From Bin87 sp034423595 (GTDB lineage Bacteria > Chloroflexota > Dehalococcoidia > Lucifugimonadales > UBA3495), in assembly GCA_965207025.1 (NCBI GenBank), contig OZ242258.1:3596001-3660000 (forward strand): a DNA stretch of 64,000 nucleotides, given 5' to 3'. The translations under genes and the position numbers were made by a program. Shown here piece by piece: positions 15,894 to 24,365 of this stretch (position 1 is the first letter of the stretch; the number at the start of each line of letters is the position of its first letter). Under the pieces are notes generated by a model. It was given only the letters and a program-made list of their open reading frames with translations, did no database searches and was not told the DNA's origin.

Positions 15894-17993
15894 ATGTACG
15901 TGTATGTACTGAGCAAGTTGATACTTATCGGTTCTCTGGCGCTAGTGTTGGCCGGTTGCATGAATGATGGCAATGAAACCGGCTCGCCGCTCTCGACCGC
16001 TGATAACGCTTCGCGCTCCTCTACCGTGGCCGGCAGGCCGGCTCAACCCGATATTCCGCCAGCACCGCCCGCCTCCGACATACGACACGATTTGGTTGCC
16101 ATTGCCGTCGGCGGGTTCCATACCTGCGGGCTGCGCGCCAACGGTACGGCCTTGTGCTGGGGTACCGGCGAGTATGGCGAAATAGCTCAGCCCCCGCGCC
16201 ACGAGACTTTTACTGCGCTCAGCGTCGGCTACGGTTACGCCTGCGGGATAAAGACCGACAGATCGGTGGTGTGCTGGGATTTCGACCAGATTGACGACCA
16301 GGCCAGCGGTCCGATAGATCCTCCCAGTGGCGCCTTTCAATCAATCAGCGCCGGCTTTGCTCAAGCATGTGGAGTGAAATCCGACAGGGCCGTGGTCTGT
16401 TGGAACGCCAATGACTTGGATGGAGAGTTTATCGTCCAATCAGATCCGCCTGATGGCGCGTTTACGTCAGTTGCTGCCGGAATTGGATTCAGCTGCGGGA
16501 TAAAAGCTGACGGCGCCGCCGTCTGCTGGGGCGGCCAAGTGTCCGGCGATGGCGCGCCGGCTCTGGCATTCGGTTCTCCGTCCGAGACGTTTCGTTCTAT
16601 CAGCATCGCAGACCAGCATATTTGCGCCCTGAGAGCCGACGGCTCGCTGACCTGCTGGGACAATCCATCCTTCCAGTCAACCGTTTCTTGTGAACCCCCG
16701 TCCTGTTGGCAGCATTTTCCACCTCCGGCACAAGTGCCACCCCCCTCAGGAACCTTTCAAGAAATCGACGGCGGAGCGTTGCAAACCTGTGGCATCAAGA
16801 ATGATGGCGGCATCGCTTGTTGGGGGGTGGAATTCGATGCTCCCAACCCTCCGCCACGAGGGACCTTTACCTCAGTGAGCGTAGGTTTCTCATTCGCCTG
16901 CGCCGTGCGAATTGATGGCACAATCGTGTGCTGGAGTTTTCTGTCTGAGGGCCTGGTGCCCCTGTCCGATGCCGAAGCAATCTGCCTCGTGAATCGCGTC
17001 GATATTGTGCTCTGTCCCGGACACAACGGGTACGACCGGTTGAGCATGGAACAGTCGGGGCGGCTCGTCCACAACGCCTTCTCACACAACGGCGTTGATT
17101 ATCCCTGCGGGCTTCGTCTGGACGAAACGATCGTTTGCTGGGATGCAGCCGCCGATGCTTTCGTCGCGCCCGCGCCCCGGGAAATCATCGCATTCAGCGC
17201 CGGCGACAGCAGCGCCTGCTGGATTTTACCCGACGCAACAGTAGCCTGTTGGGGGCACATTGGCAGCCCGAAAGGAACCTTCAAGTCTGTCACAGTTGGA
17301 GAGGGAGTCTATACTGGCTTTGCCTGCGGAATCAGAACCAACGATACCTTAGCCTGCTGGGGAGACAACGGACACAACTGGGGCAACATATTTCCCCCAA
17401 AAGGAACTTTTAAATTCGTCAGCCTCGGCTACGTGCACGGCTGCGCCATCGATATGGACGATGAGGTAACTTGTTGGGGAAGTGTCGAGAACGGCGGCCG
17501 GGGCATTCCATCATCTGGAACCTTTCGTTCTCTGGGCGGCGGCGGCGTCCACAGTCACTGTGGTATCCGACCGGACGATACCCTGGGCTGTTGGGGCGGT
17601 TCCCATGCCTTGCCCGGCGACTTTCAATCGGTCAGCGTCAACGGCGCCCATTACGGAGACTACTACTGCGCCGTCCGCATGGATGGGACACTAGCCTGCT
17701 CCGGCGAAGGGCGCTACGGTGAAACTATGCCCCCGGAGGGAACTTTCAAGTCAGTCAGCGCTGGCTGGGGCCGCGTCTGCGGCGTTCAAACCGACGGCGC
17801 CGTGGTCTGTTGGGGCCGCAACGCTGATCACAAAGATGAAACTACCGAGCAGGTAGAGATTCCGGAAGGCAAGTTCCAGTCCATCAGCGCCGGCGAGGAA
17901 TACGCTTGCGGTATCCGCATTGATCACACTCTCTCCTGTTGGGGGCAAGCGCCCCACGTGCTGAGGCACTTGTCCGGCAGTGTTTCTCCTTGA
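15894..17993 (+). CDS. RCC1-repeat lipoprotein, predicted surface beta-propeller
   Basis: The 699-residue precursor has a signal ending LVLAGC with lipidated Cys22. The mature part is a long series of about 35-45 residue repeats of the form CGIRxDGTVxCWG followed by PPxGTFxSVSAG. This is the RCC1/BLIP-II-like pattern, in which several repeats fold as propeller blades. Each blade carries a Cys pair around the CG and CW positions, suggesting disulphides outside the cytoplasm. The ligand is unknown; such proteins are frequent in marine Chloroflexota. TTG at 15891 could be an alternative start, but the ATG at 15894 fits the GGAGA ribosome binding site. Confidence 0.85.
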   Translation: MYVYVLSKLILIGSLALVLAGCMNDGNETGSPLSTADNASRSSTVAGRPAQPDIPPAPPASDIRHDLVAIAVGGFHTCGLRANGTALCWGTGEYGEIAQPPRHETFTALSVGYGYACGIKTDRSVVCWDFDQIDDQASGPIDPPSGAFQSISAGFAQACGVKSDRAVVCWNANDLDGEFIVQSDPPDGAFTSVAAGIGFSCGIKADGAAVCWGGQVSGDGAPALAFGSPSETFRSISIADQHICALRADGSLTCWDNPSFQSTVSCEPPSCWQHFPPPAQVPPPSGTFQEIDGGALQTCGIKNDGGIACWGVEFDAPNPPPRGTFTSVSVGFSFACAVRIDGTIVCWSFLSEGLVPLSDAEAICLVNRVDIVLCPGHNGYDRLSMEQSGRLVHNAFSHNGVDYPCGLRLDETIVCWDAAADAFVAPAPREIIAFSAGDSSACWILPDATVACWGHIGSPKGTFKSVTVGEGVYTGFACGIRTNDTLACWGDNGHNWGNIFPPKGTFKFVSLGYVHGCAIDMDDEVTCWGSVENGGRGIPSSGTFRSLGGGGVHSHCGIRPDDTLGCWGGSHALPGDFQSVSVNGAHYGDYYCAVRMDGTLACSGEGRYGETMPPEGTFKSVSAGWGRVCGVQTDGAVVCWGRNADHKDETTEQVEIPEGKFQSISAGEEYACGIRIDHTLSCWGQAPHVLRHLSGSVSP

Positions 17994-18049
17994 TCGTAGT
18001 GTACAATCGTACTATCATCCGCCATCGGTCACTACAAGTGGTACGGAAT

Positions 18050-18880
18050 ATGCTCCCCTTCAAGCGCAAACCCGGCATCGCCGTCATCGAGATGCACGGC
18101 GTCATCGGCACCGCCATCAAGGAACCCGAATACTCCAAGCTGCTGGAGAACGTCCGCAACAACCGGAAAATCGGCGCGCTGGTGCTCGACATCGACTCAC
18201 CGGGCGGGTCCGCCACTGCCAGCGACCTGATCTACGAAAACGTCCGCGAGGTTGCCCGACGCAAGCCCGTGGTCGCCTACGTGCGCGGCCTGGGCGCGTC
18301 CGGTGGGTACTACATCGCTTGCGGCGCCGGCACCATCATGGCCTCGCGCGCCGCGCTGGTGGGGTCAATTGGCGTCATCTACCTGCGTCCCATCCTTCAA
18401 CAACTGTTTGGTAAGCTGGGTGTCGAGTTCTCAGTGTTCAAGGCCGGCCGGCTCAAGGATATGTCGGGCTTCTGGCGTATGCCCACAGACGAGGAATCCG
18501 ACAAGTTCCAGAGCCTGATCGGGGAGATGTACGACTTGTTCGTATCCGTGGTCGCCGACAGTCGCCGGATGACCGACGAACAGGTTCGGGGGATCGCCAC
18601 CGGCGAGGTGTACACCGCCCGGCAGGCGCGGGAGTTGGGCCTCATCGACCGGCAGGGTGGCTTCGACGGCGCCATCGCCGAGGCCATGCGACTCAGCGGC
18701 GCCCGCCGCAGGATCCGCCATTACCGCCCCAAGCGCCCGCTCTTCAGCCGTATGGGACTGCCCGGCCGCACCGGCGCGTCTTACCTGCCTGCCCTGGATA
18801 ATCTAGCCACACTAGCGTCCGGCGGCATCTACTTCCTGGAACCGGGAATGCTGGGTGGTCTGTATTCGCGAGACACGTAG
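18050..18880 (+). CDS. sppA: SppA-like signal peptide peptidase, soluble short form
   Basis: The 276-residue protein belongs to the S49 serine protease family, which degrades cleaved signal peptides. PGIAVIEMHGVIGT opens the domain, and LDIDSPGGSATAS is the usual oxyanion region. The nucleophile is Ser84 in LGASGGYYIACGA and the general base is Lys136 in GRLKDMSGF. The 52-residue spacing equals that of Bacillus subtilis SppA (Ser147/Lys199). Unlike that enzyme, no N-terminal membrane anchor is visible from the chosen ATG. Starts further upstream are possible and would add non-membrane sequence. A TTGATC/TACTAT promoter-like pair lies at about 17991-18015. Confidence 0.85.
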   Translation: MLPFKRKPGIAVIEMHGVIGTAIKEPEYSKLLENVRNNRKIGALVLDIDSPGGSATASDLIYENVREVARRKPVVAYVRGLGASGGYYIACGAGTIMASRAALVGSIGVIYLRPILQQLFGKLGVEFSVFKAGRLKDMSGFWRMPTDEESDKFQSLIGEMYDLFVSVVADSRRMTDEQVRGIATGEVYTARQARELGLIDRQGGFDGAIAEAMRLSGARRRIRHYRPKRPLFSRMGLPGRTGASYLPALDNLATLASGGIYFLEPGMLGGLYSRDT

Positions 18881-18904
18881 GGGCGAATAATTATTCGCCC
18901 CTAC
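18877..18904 (+). repeat. GTAGGGGCG palindrome, copy 1
   Basis: The arms GTAGGGGCG and CGCCCCTAC enclose AATAATTATT, making a perfect palindrome between two convergent genes. It overlaps the stop codon of mazG. It can form a long hairpin and may end transcription from both sides. Related copies lie at 30248, 39547 and 51805. Confidence 0.85.
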
Positions 18905-19751
18905 CGCTATCCGCTTGGACGCCCTTCGCTTCCTGCCACAGCGCTTCCTTCTCATCCAGGGACAGCTTGGCGAAATCCTGCCCCCGCTCCGACGCCAGGC
19001 GCTCCATCACCCGGTAGCGGTTGCGGAATTTGGCGTTGGCCTGCCTGAGCGCGTCCTCGGCCTGGATGCCCGACCAGCGCGCCACGTTCACCAGCGCGAA
19101 CAGCACGTCGCCGAACTCGTCCAACCGTTCCGCATCGGTGGCCGCGTACCGAAACTCACCAATTTCCTCGACCAGCTTGTCCAGCACCCCGCCGGCGTCA
19201 TCCCAATCGAACCCGAAACGCGCCGCCCGGTCCTGGATCAACTGGGCCGCCGACAGCGCAGGCAACGCCGCCGGCACGCTGTCCATCGCCGACGGTTCTG
19301 GCTTGCCCGCCTGCCGCCGTTCCTCGGCCTTCAGCTGCTCCCAGTTGCGTTCAACTTGGCGAGCATTGATTGTTCCGGGGCTACCGGGCGCGCTGCCATC
19401 GCCGAAAACGTGGGGATGCCGGCGGATCAGCTTGCGGTTGATGGCCGCCAGCACGTCCGCGATGTCAAAGTCGCCGGCGGCCCGGGCGATGTCCGCGTGA
19501 AAGGCCACCTGCACCAGGATGTCGCCCAGCTCATCGGCCAGCGCTGCCGGCTCGCCCTCGTCGATGGCTTCCAGCGTCTCGTAACACTCCTCCAACAGGT
19601 TCCGCTTCAGCGATTCGTGGGTCTGCTCGGCGTCCCAGGGACAGCCGCCCGGCCCGCGCAGCCGCGCCACAATGTCAATCAGCGACTGGAATTCGCCGAT
19701 GCGATCTTCGGGAATAGGTGAATTGGGTGTGGATATGTGGTCATTGCTCAT
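18891..19751 (-). CDS. mazG: MazG nucleoside triphosphate pyrophosphohydrolase
   Basis: The start chosen at 19751 (MSNDHISTPN) gives 286 residues, close to the roughly 263 of E. coli MazG. The protein holds two MazG domains. The first has LRGPGGCPWDAEQTHESLKRNLLEECYETLEAID, then ELGDILVQVAFHADIA, the ExxE...ExxD magnesium-binding pattern. The second has LVEEIGEFRYA and DEFGDVLFALVNVARW. Between them lie the RHPHVFGD and NWEQLKAEER segments that typify the family. It hydrolyses NTPs to NMP and pyrophosphate, as a cleaning enzyme and a (p)ppGpp modulator in E. coli. The stop codon lies within the palindrome that separates it from sppA. Confidence 0.93.
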   Translation of the reverse strand: MSNDHISTPNSPIPEDRIGEFQSLIDIVARLRGPGGCPWDAEQTHESLKRNLLEECYETLEAIDEGEPAALADELGDILVQVAFHADIARAAGDFDIADVLAAINRKLIRRHPHVFGDGSAPGSPGTINARQVERNWEQLKAEERRQAGKPEPSAMDSVPAALPALSAAQLIQDRAARFGFDWDDAGGVLDKLVEEIGEFRYAATDAERLDEFGDVLFALVNVARWSGIQAEDALRQANAKFRNRYRVMERLASERGQDFAKLSLDEKEALWQEAKGVQADSGRGE

Positions 19752-19783
19752 AACGCTCAGCAGTATATCCCATCCCACTCTAT

Positions 19784-19809
19784 CCGCTCACCCTGAGCCT
19801 GTCGAAGGG
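19784..19809 (+). repeat. 26-bp dispersed repeat B, copy 1
   Basis: The unit contains CACCCTGAGCCTGTCGAAGG and matches 37383-37408 in inverse orientation with one mismatch. This motif is a widespread intergenic repeat in many bacteria. It lies between mazG and the divergent Uma2 gene. Confidence 0.8.
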
Positions 19810-19895
19810 GCCACTCCGAACTCTTGTCGCCGTTTGAACATCTGACGCATTTTCCGGTAACCTGTACATAGAGAGCCCGCCAACGGAGGCTTGAC

Positions 19896-20492
19896 ATGGT
19901 AACGAAACTGCTCCGCGCCGGAACCCGAATGTCCATCGCCGAGTTCCTGGATCTGCCCGACACGGAAGAAAAGCAGAAAATGGAACTGGACGACGGAGAA
20001 CTCTACATCATGCCCCGACCCAGACCTGTCCATCAGTTCATACTGATGCGGCTCTACATGTTCATTGCCACCTACATAGACGGTTTTGCGAACCCGCCAG
20101 CCCAAGTTCACACAGACATGGTCACTATCCTGTCGCCCAATTCCCTCCGCGTACTGGTGCCAGACTTGGCCGTCATGCTTTCCGACCGGCCTTACCGGAT
20201 GGTTCGCGGCTATTTCGAGGTGGTGCCCGACATCGTGGTGGAAGTACTATCCACGGACCGCCGCCGCGATCTGGTTCGCAAGCGTCAACTCTACGCTGAG
20301 GCCGGCGTCGGAGAATACTGGATTGTTGATCCCCGCGACGATACCGTAACCCTGCTGGAATTGCGCGACGAAGAATATGCCGAACGCGCCGTATTGACCG
20401 CTGCCGACACGTTGACCTCGCCCATGCTGCCCGGCCTGTCCATCCCCCTGAACGACGTATTCCGCCACCGCCAGCGTCCCGCCGATGACTAA
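19896..20492 (+). CDS. Uma2 family endonuclease-like protein
   Basis: The 198-residue protein carries the PD-(D/E)xK pattern of the Uma2 (DUF820) family. MSIAEFLDLPDTEEKQKMELDDGELYIM opens it, VPDLAVML supplies the first acidic strand and VVPDIVVEVLSTD the second. DLVRKRQLYAEAGVGEYWIVDP completes the fold. Uma2 proteins are abundant in Cyanobacteria and Chloroflexota; their nuclease activity is presumed from the fold, and their biological role is unclear. The stop codon overlaps the start of the next gene by 8 bases, so the two are probably translated together. Four further Uma2 copies or remnants are in this window. Confidence 0.88.
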   Translation: MVTKLLRAGTRMSIAEFLDLPDTEEKQKMELDDGELYIMPRPRPVHQFILMRLYMFIATYIDGFANPPAQVHTDMVTILSPNSLRVLVPDLAVMLSDRPYRMVRGYFEVVPDIVVEVLSTDRRRDLVRKRQLYAEAGVGEYWIVDPRDDTVTLLELRDEEYAERAVLTAADTLTSPMLPGLSIPLNDVFRHRQRPADD

Positions 20493-21198
20493 CCGCCGCT
20501 CGCTCGTGATGCGGGCGCTCCTGGCGGCGCAGATTCTGGCCATCCCTGCCTGCCTGCTGTTCCTGGTAGCCGGCTCGGTGGCGTGGGCGGTCAACGACCC
20601 CGGCCTGTACCGCAACGGATTCCAGCGCTACAACACGGCAACCCGCTCCGGCATCACCGACGCCGACCTCATCATCATCGGAGCCGAACTGCGCCGCTAC
20701 TTCAACACCAGCGCCGAGCCTCTGGCCGTCCGCGCCCCCATTTACGGCATCGAGCAGGATGTGTTCAACGCCCGCGAGATCGCCCATATGTACGACGTCA
20801 AACGCCTGGTGCGCGGCACGTACTGGGTCGCCCTTGGTTCCGGCCTGTGGATGCTGGCGACACTGGCGGCGGGGTTCGCAAAGCAGCGGCGCGAGTACGT
20901 CGCACCGGCGGCGCGGTTGGCCGTCTGGGGTGGAGCGGTTACCTTGCTGGCCGTAGTGGGCGTTGGACTGGCCTCCATCGCCGCCTTCGAGCAGCTGTTC
21001 CTGCTGTTCCACCAACTCAGCTTTGCCAACGACCTGTGGATCCTCAACCCCTATACCGACTACTTGCTGATCCTCTTCCCCGGCGGCTTCTGGTTCGACG
21101 CCACCATGCGCGTCGCGCTCACGTCGGTGCTCGGCGCGGTGTTGCTGCTATCCGCCGGCTGCGCGATACTGGGCTATCAGCGTTGGCGAAGCCGCTGA
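20485..21198 (+). CDS. DUF1461/TIGR01906-like integral membrane protein
   Basis: This 237-residue protein has about four membrane segments (residues 9-35, 114-132, 146-165 and 210-229). Between the first and second is an extracytoplasmic region with LRRYFNTSAEPLAV and an FNAREIAHMYDVKRLVRG segment. Between the last two lies LFHQLSFANDLWILNPYTDYLLILFPGGFWFDATM. These match the DUF1461 family, whose conserved E-HM-DVK and FH-F-N-W residues are all present; the function is unknown. It overlaps the Uma2 gene by 8 bases, an unusual coupling for a membrane protein. Confidence 0.82.
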   Translation: MTNRRSLVMRALLAAQILAIPACLLFLVAGSVAWAVNDPGLYRNGFQRYNTATRSGITDADLIIIGAELRRYFNTSAEPLAVRAPIYGIEQDVFNAREIAHMYDVKRLVRGTYWVALGSGLWMLATLAAGFAKQRREYVAPAARLAVWGGAVTLLAVVGVGLASIAAFEQLFLLFHQLSFANDLWILNPYTDYLLILFPGGFWFDATMRVALTSVLGAVLLLSAGCAILGYQRWRSR

Positions 21199-21338
21199 GA
21201 TTGACGATTTGATGATCGTGGGCTACACTGCATGGTGTAATACTCCCCAGTGTCCGCTTCGGCGCACCTTGGGCTGTTATTTTATTGGGCGGCTTCATTT
21301 TATGCGGAGCTGCCCTAAATTTTTGCTGAGGTGTACGA

Positions 21339-21893
21339 ATGGCTGACCATGTTGCGCTTTTCATAGACGGAGCGTACCTCGACTATGTTCTAAGAGATGA
21401 ATTCAGTAGAGCTCGCGTCGATTTCACCGCCATTGCATTTGCAATGGCGGCAGGAGCCGACATCCTGCGCACTTACTACTATCATTGCTTGCCATATCAG
21501 AGCAATCCTCCTACAGAGGAAGAAAGTGAGCGCTATGCAGCGCGCAGAAGGTTCCTCACTGCGTTGGAACGGCTGCCCAGATTTCAGGTACGGCTGGGGC
21601 GCCTCGAATTGCGTTATGGTCCTGATGGCAGCCGCAGGTTCGAGCAAAAGCGAGTCGATATTCTGCTTGGCGTGGATTTAGTTCAGTTGGCAGCGAAGGG
21701 TCGTATACAACAGGCTGTAGTGCTGGCCGGAGACAGCGACTTTATTCCGGCCATTAACGTCGCCAAGTCAGAGGGCGTTTTGGTTAGGCTGTTTCATGGT
21801 GAAGGGTGCCACTCCGAGCTTTGGCAAGCGGCCGATGAACGGGTGAAATTGGACCAAGCGTTTATCAACGCAGTTCGGCAATCTCGCCATTGA
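21339..21893 (+). CDS. NYN domain (PIN-like) protein, LabA/DUF88 type
   Basis: The 184-residue protein begins HVALFIDGAYLDYV, the first acidic site of the NYN fold. It continues with KRVDILLGVDLVQLAAKGRIQQAVVLAGDSDFIPAINVAKSEGVLVRLFHGEG, which holds the conserved VD---D and SGDSDF-like acidic residues. NYN proteins are metal-dependent RNases related to PIN domains. It lies 13 bases upstream of an OGG-like glycosylase on the same strand. Both genes use more AT-rich codons than their neighbours, so the pair may have been acquired together. Confidence 0.82.
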   Translation: MADHVALFIDGAYLDYVLRDEFSRARVDFTAIAFAMAAGADILRTYYYHCLPYQSNPPTEEESERYAARRRFLTALERLPRFQVRLGRLELRYGPDGSRRFEQKRVDILLGVDLVQLAAKGRIQQAVVLAGDSDFIPAINVAKSEGVLVRLFHGEGCHSELWQAADERVKLDQAFINAVRQSRH

Positions 21894-21906
21894 TCCGGAG
21901 CGCAAA

Positions 21907-22821
21907 ATGACGCGGCAACTGGAAATTAAGCAGCCTTTCAACTTGGAACTCAGCCTGATGATGGGGCAGGCGTTCCGCTGGCAAAGGCTGTCTGATGATT
22001 TTTACGCGGACGGTCAGCAGTGGTTCTCCGGCGTCATCGGCGAAAACCTGATCCATATTCGCCAAACCGATGATGGTGTTGAGTATCGCGTCGGCGTCAG
22101 GCAAGGCGAACGCCCCGCTACGCCTGAGGACGACGATATGTTGCGCCGGTACTTCAGGGAAGATGACGACGTTGCAGCCATCTACGCCGACATCGGCCAC
22201 GACCCTTACATCGCCCTATTGACGCGCAAATACTGTGGTCTGCGCGTTCTCCGACAAAACCCGTGGGAGTGTACGGTAGCCTATTTGTGCTCAGCCAGGG
22301 GAAGTATCGAGCGGATTGCCCGAAATGTAGAGGCAATCGCCGGAGCGTTCGGCAACGCAATCAGTTTGGGCAGTGATCAACGTCACACTTTCCCTCCGCC
22401 TCATGGCTTGTGGCCAGCGGAAGAAACTGCCGAAACCTTGGGATCCGTTTTAGAAGGCTTCAAGAGTCAGTCTCCTAACATCATTGCGGCTGCGGGGCAG
22501 GTAGCGAGCGGAAGTTTGAGGCTCTATTCGCTGTCAGAGGAACCCTATGAAAACGTGCATAGTCAGTTGTCTAATTGCCGGGGGATTGGAAACAAAGTGG
22601 CGGACTGCATTGCTCTAATGTCGTTAGACAAACTGGATGCCTTCCCGCTCGACCGACATATCGGAAGGTCATTGACCAACTGGCCGGAATGTCCGTTCCT
22701 ACACAATTCCGAAAGAATTACGGACGGCCAATATCGAGACACGGTCAGGTGGGCGCAAGAACACTTTGGCCCATACGCCGGATACGCAGGTCAGTTCCTG
22801 TTCTGCGACCAGCCTAAGTAG
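21907..22821 (+). CDS. 8-oxoguanine DNA glycosylase (OGG1 family)
   Basis: The 304-residue protein matches the OGG1 architecture. The N-terminal domain has LMMGQAFRWQRL and an HIRQTDDGVEYRV strand. The helix-hairpin-helix reads LSNCRGIGNKVADCIALMSLDKLDAFPLDRHI. The nucleophile is Lys230 and the activating acid Asp249; their 19-residue spacing equals that of human OGG1 (Lys249/Asp268). It should excise 8-oxoguanine opposite cytosine and cleave the abasic strand. OGG1 is more typical of eukaryotes and archaea but is found in some bacteria. It is AT-richer than its surroundings and follows a NYN RNase gene after 13 bases. Confidence 0.88.
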   Translation: MTRQLEIKQPFNLELSLMMGQAFRWQRLSDDFYADGQQWFSGVIGENLIHIRQTDDGVEYRVGVRQGERPATPEDDDMLRRYFREDDDVAAIYADIGHDPYIALLTRKYCGLRVLRQNPWECTVAYLCSARGSIERIARNVEAIAGAFGNAISLGSDQRHTFPPPHGLWPAEETAETLGSVLEGFKSQSPNIIAAAGQVASGSLRLYSLSEEPYENVHSQLSNCRGIGNKVADCIALMSLDKLDAFPLDRHIGRSLTNWPECPFLHNSERITDGQYRDTVRWAQEHFGPYAGYAGQFLFCDQPK

Positions 22822-22836
22822 CGGGAATCCCGATCC

Positions 22837-23745
22837 CTACCTCACCCCTCCCCCAATCATCCGAAAGTGCTGCACACTCTCCGCGTCGCTAAACGCCTCC
22901 AACGCCCGGCGATACACCGGCTTGATGCGCCGTTGCCGCGCGTCCAGCAGGATGCCCAGCACCGTGCCGCTGTGGGCCACGTTGATCCCAACGACCCCCG
23001 GTTCATCAACAAACTCCGCCGCACGCTCGACCCACTCGGCCATCGCCGGCGGATGCCCGGCCCGCGCGCTGATCGTCGCTCCTCGGCCCACCAACTCAGA
23101 GTCGCCTCTTCGGATGCCCTCCCTCACCAACTCCAGCGCCTCGTCGGTACGCGACGCTACCTTTTCCCACAGCGCCGTCCGGTCGGTCCGGTTGAACTCC
23201 AGCGTGTCCACTGTGCCGCCCGTGTCGATAACGATAACCTCCATCGGCGGTGGCGGCCCCAGCGACTCGGCGATGCTGCCGCGCCTGTGATCGATCAGCG
23301 CGATTCCGGGAAACATCACGCCGTCCGTCGGTTCCACCGACAGCGCAATGCTGGCGATGTCGTCCGACGAAAAAGGCCGCCCTGCCGCTATCCCGACTGC
23401 CCCTACCGCCGCCGTAATGTCCGCGCTGCTGCTGCCCATCCCTTTGCCGGCGGGAATGGGGTTGGTGATCGTAACCTCGGCAGTTAGGTTGGCGATGCCC
23501 AGATTCGGAGCGAGTTTTCCTAGCGTGGCCGCCACCGCCCGTCTGGCCTTGGGCAGATGGTCAAGCCCACGTACCACCGCGTCCGACCGTTCTGAGTCGC
23601 CGACCCGCAGCGTCACCGTCGCCCTGGAAAACTGGTTGATTGGACAGGTCACCAAAAAGTGCGCTCCGCCCGTCATCCCCTGCACCAACTCGCCGCAGGT
23701 TCCCGGCGCCGACGCTGTCGCGCTTCCAATCACGTCGTCAGACAT
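22837..23745 (-). CDS. pduX: GHMP kinase, probable L-threonine kinase for cobamide synthesis
   Basis: The 302-residue protein has ASAPGTCGELVQGMTGGAHFLVTCPI at the N-terminus, the GHMP motif 1 form seen in PduX L-threonine kinases. Motif 2 is NPIPAGKGMGSSSADITAA. PduX makes O-phospho-L-threonine, the precursor of the aminopropanol phosphate linker of adenosylcobalamin. It lies 44 bases downstream of cobU and in the same direction as cobQ, which strongly supports this substrate over other GHMP substrates. The intergenic bases carry a palindromic repeat (23766-23803). Near the C-terminus, GVVGINVAHSGTVLGILLD matches the family's last motif. Confidence 0.82.
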   Translation of the reverse strand: MSDDVIGSATASAPGTCGELVQGMTGGAHFLVTCPINQFSRATVTLRVGDSERSDAVVRGLDHLPKARRAVAATLGKLAPNLGIANLTAEVTITNPIPAGKGMGSSSADITAAVGAVGIAAGRPFSSDDIASIALSVEPTDGVMFPGIALIDHRRGSIAESLGPPPPMEVIVIDTGGTVDTLEFNRTDRTALWEKVASRTDEALELVREGIRRGDSELVGRGATISARAGHPPAMAEWVERAAEFVDEPGVVGINVAHSGTVLGILLDARQRRIKPVYRRALEAFSDAESVQHFRMIGGGVR

Positions 23746-23765
23746 TTCGCAAGATTAGCACAAGT

Positions 23766-23803
23766 CCCCTCTCCCTTGATGGGAGAGGGCTAGGGTGAGG
23801 GTG
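23766..23803 (+). repeat. dispersed repeat C, copy 1
   Basis: The unit starts CCCCTCTCCCTTGATGGGAG and ends AGGGTGAGGGTG, and has internal dyad symmetry (CCTCTCCC/GGGAGAGG). It lies between cobU and the threonine kinase gene, overlapping the cobU 3' end. Two further copies in inverted arrangement occur at 40555-40591 and 40631-40669. This is a common intergenic repeat in many bacteria. Confidence 0.8.
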
Positions 23804-24365
23804 ATAATCCCTGGGGCTTTACCCGCACCGGAATCCCCGCCACCACCAGCGTCACCGCCTCCGCATCCGCCGCCGTCGCCTGGTTCACCGTGCCCAGCAG
23901 ATCCTGAAACTGCCGACCCAGCGATGATGTGGCCACCAGAGAGTGCCCCACCTCGCTGCTCACAACCACCGCGTCGGCGTCGATCTCGCCCACGTAGGAC
24001 GCAAACCGCCGCACCGCGCCCACAGTCCTCGCCTCCAGTTCCCCCGGCGACATACCCTCATGCTCAATAAGCAGGTTCGACACCCACCCATCCAGCGAGT
24101 CCAGCAGCAGCACAGGGGCGCTCCCGTCTTGGATTCCCGACTCCCGCAGCGCCCCGACCGGATTCAATGGGGCCTCAACCGTCTGCCATTCCGCCGGCCG
24201 TCGTTCCCGGTGCCGGCGAACCCGTTCCGCCATCTCGTCGTCGGTCACCGTCCCGGTGGCGACGTAGATCACTGTCCGGTCCTCGCCCAGTTCCGCCGCC
24301 AACTGCTCCCCATACGCGCTCTTGCCCGACCGGATGCCGCCCAAGACCAAGTGGATGCTGCTCAT
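23790..24365 (-). CDS. cobU: CobU: adenosylcobinamide kinase / adenosylcobinamide-phosphate guanylyltransferase
   Basis: This 191-residue protein has the P-loop GGIRSGKS at 9-16, ATGTVTDDEMAERVRRHRERRPAEWQTVEAP, then LLLDSLDGWVSNLL and VVVSSEVGHSLVATSSLGRQFQDLLGTVNQATAADAEAVTLVVAGIP. These match the CobU family, which phosphorylates adenosylcobinamide and transfers GMP to it in nucleotide-loop assembly. The usual GxGIVP before R-FRD is here HSLVATSSLGRQFQD, a modest variation. Its ATG overlaps the stop of cobQ by four bases, so translation is coupled. cobS (the final synthase) is not in this window. Confidence 0.92.
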   Translation of the reverse strand: MSSIHLVLGGIRSGKSAYGEQLAAELGEDRTVIYVATGTVTDDEMAERVRRHRERRPAEWQTVEAPLNPVGALRESGIQDGSAPVLLLDSLDGWVSNLLIEHEGMSPGELEARTVGAVRRFASYVGEIDADAVVVSSEVGHSLVATSSLGRQFQDLLGTVNQATAADAEAVTLVVAGIPVRVKPQGLSPSP

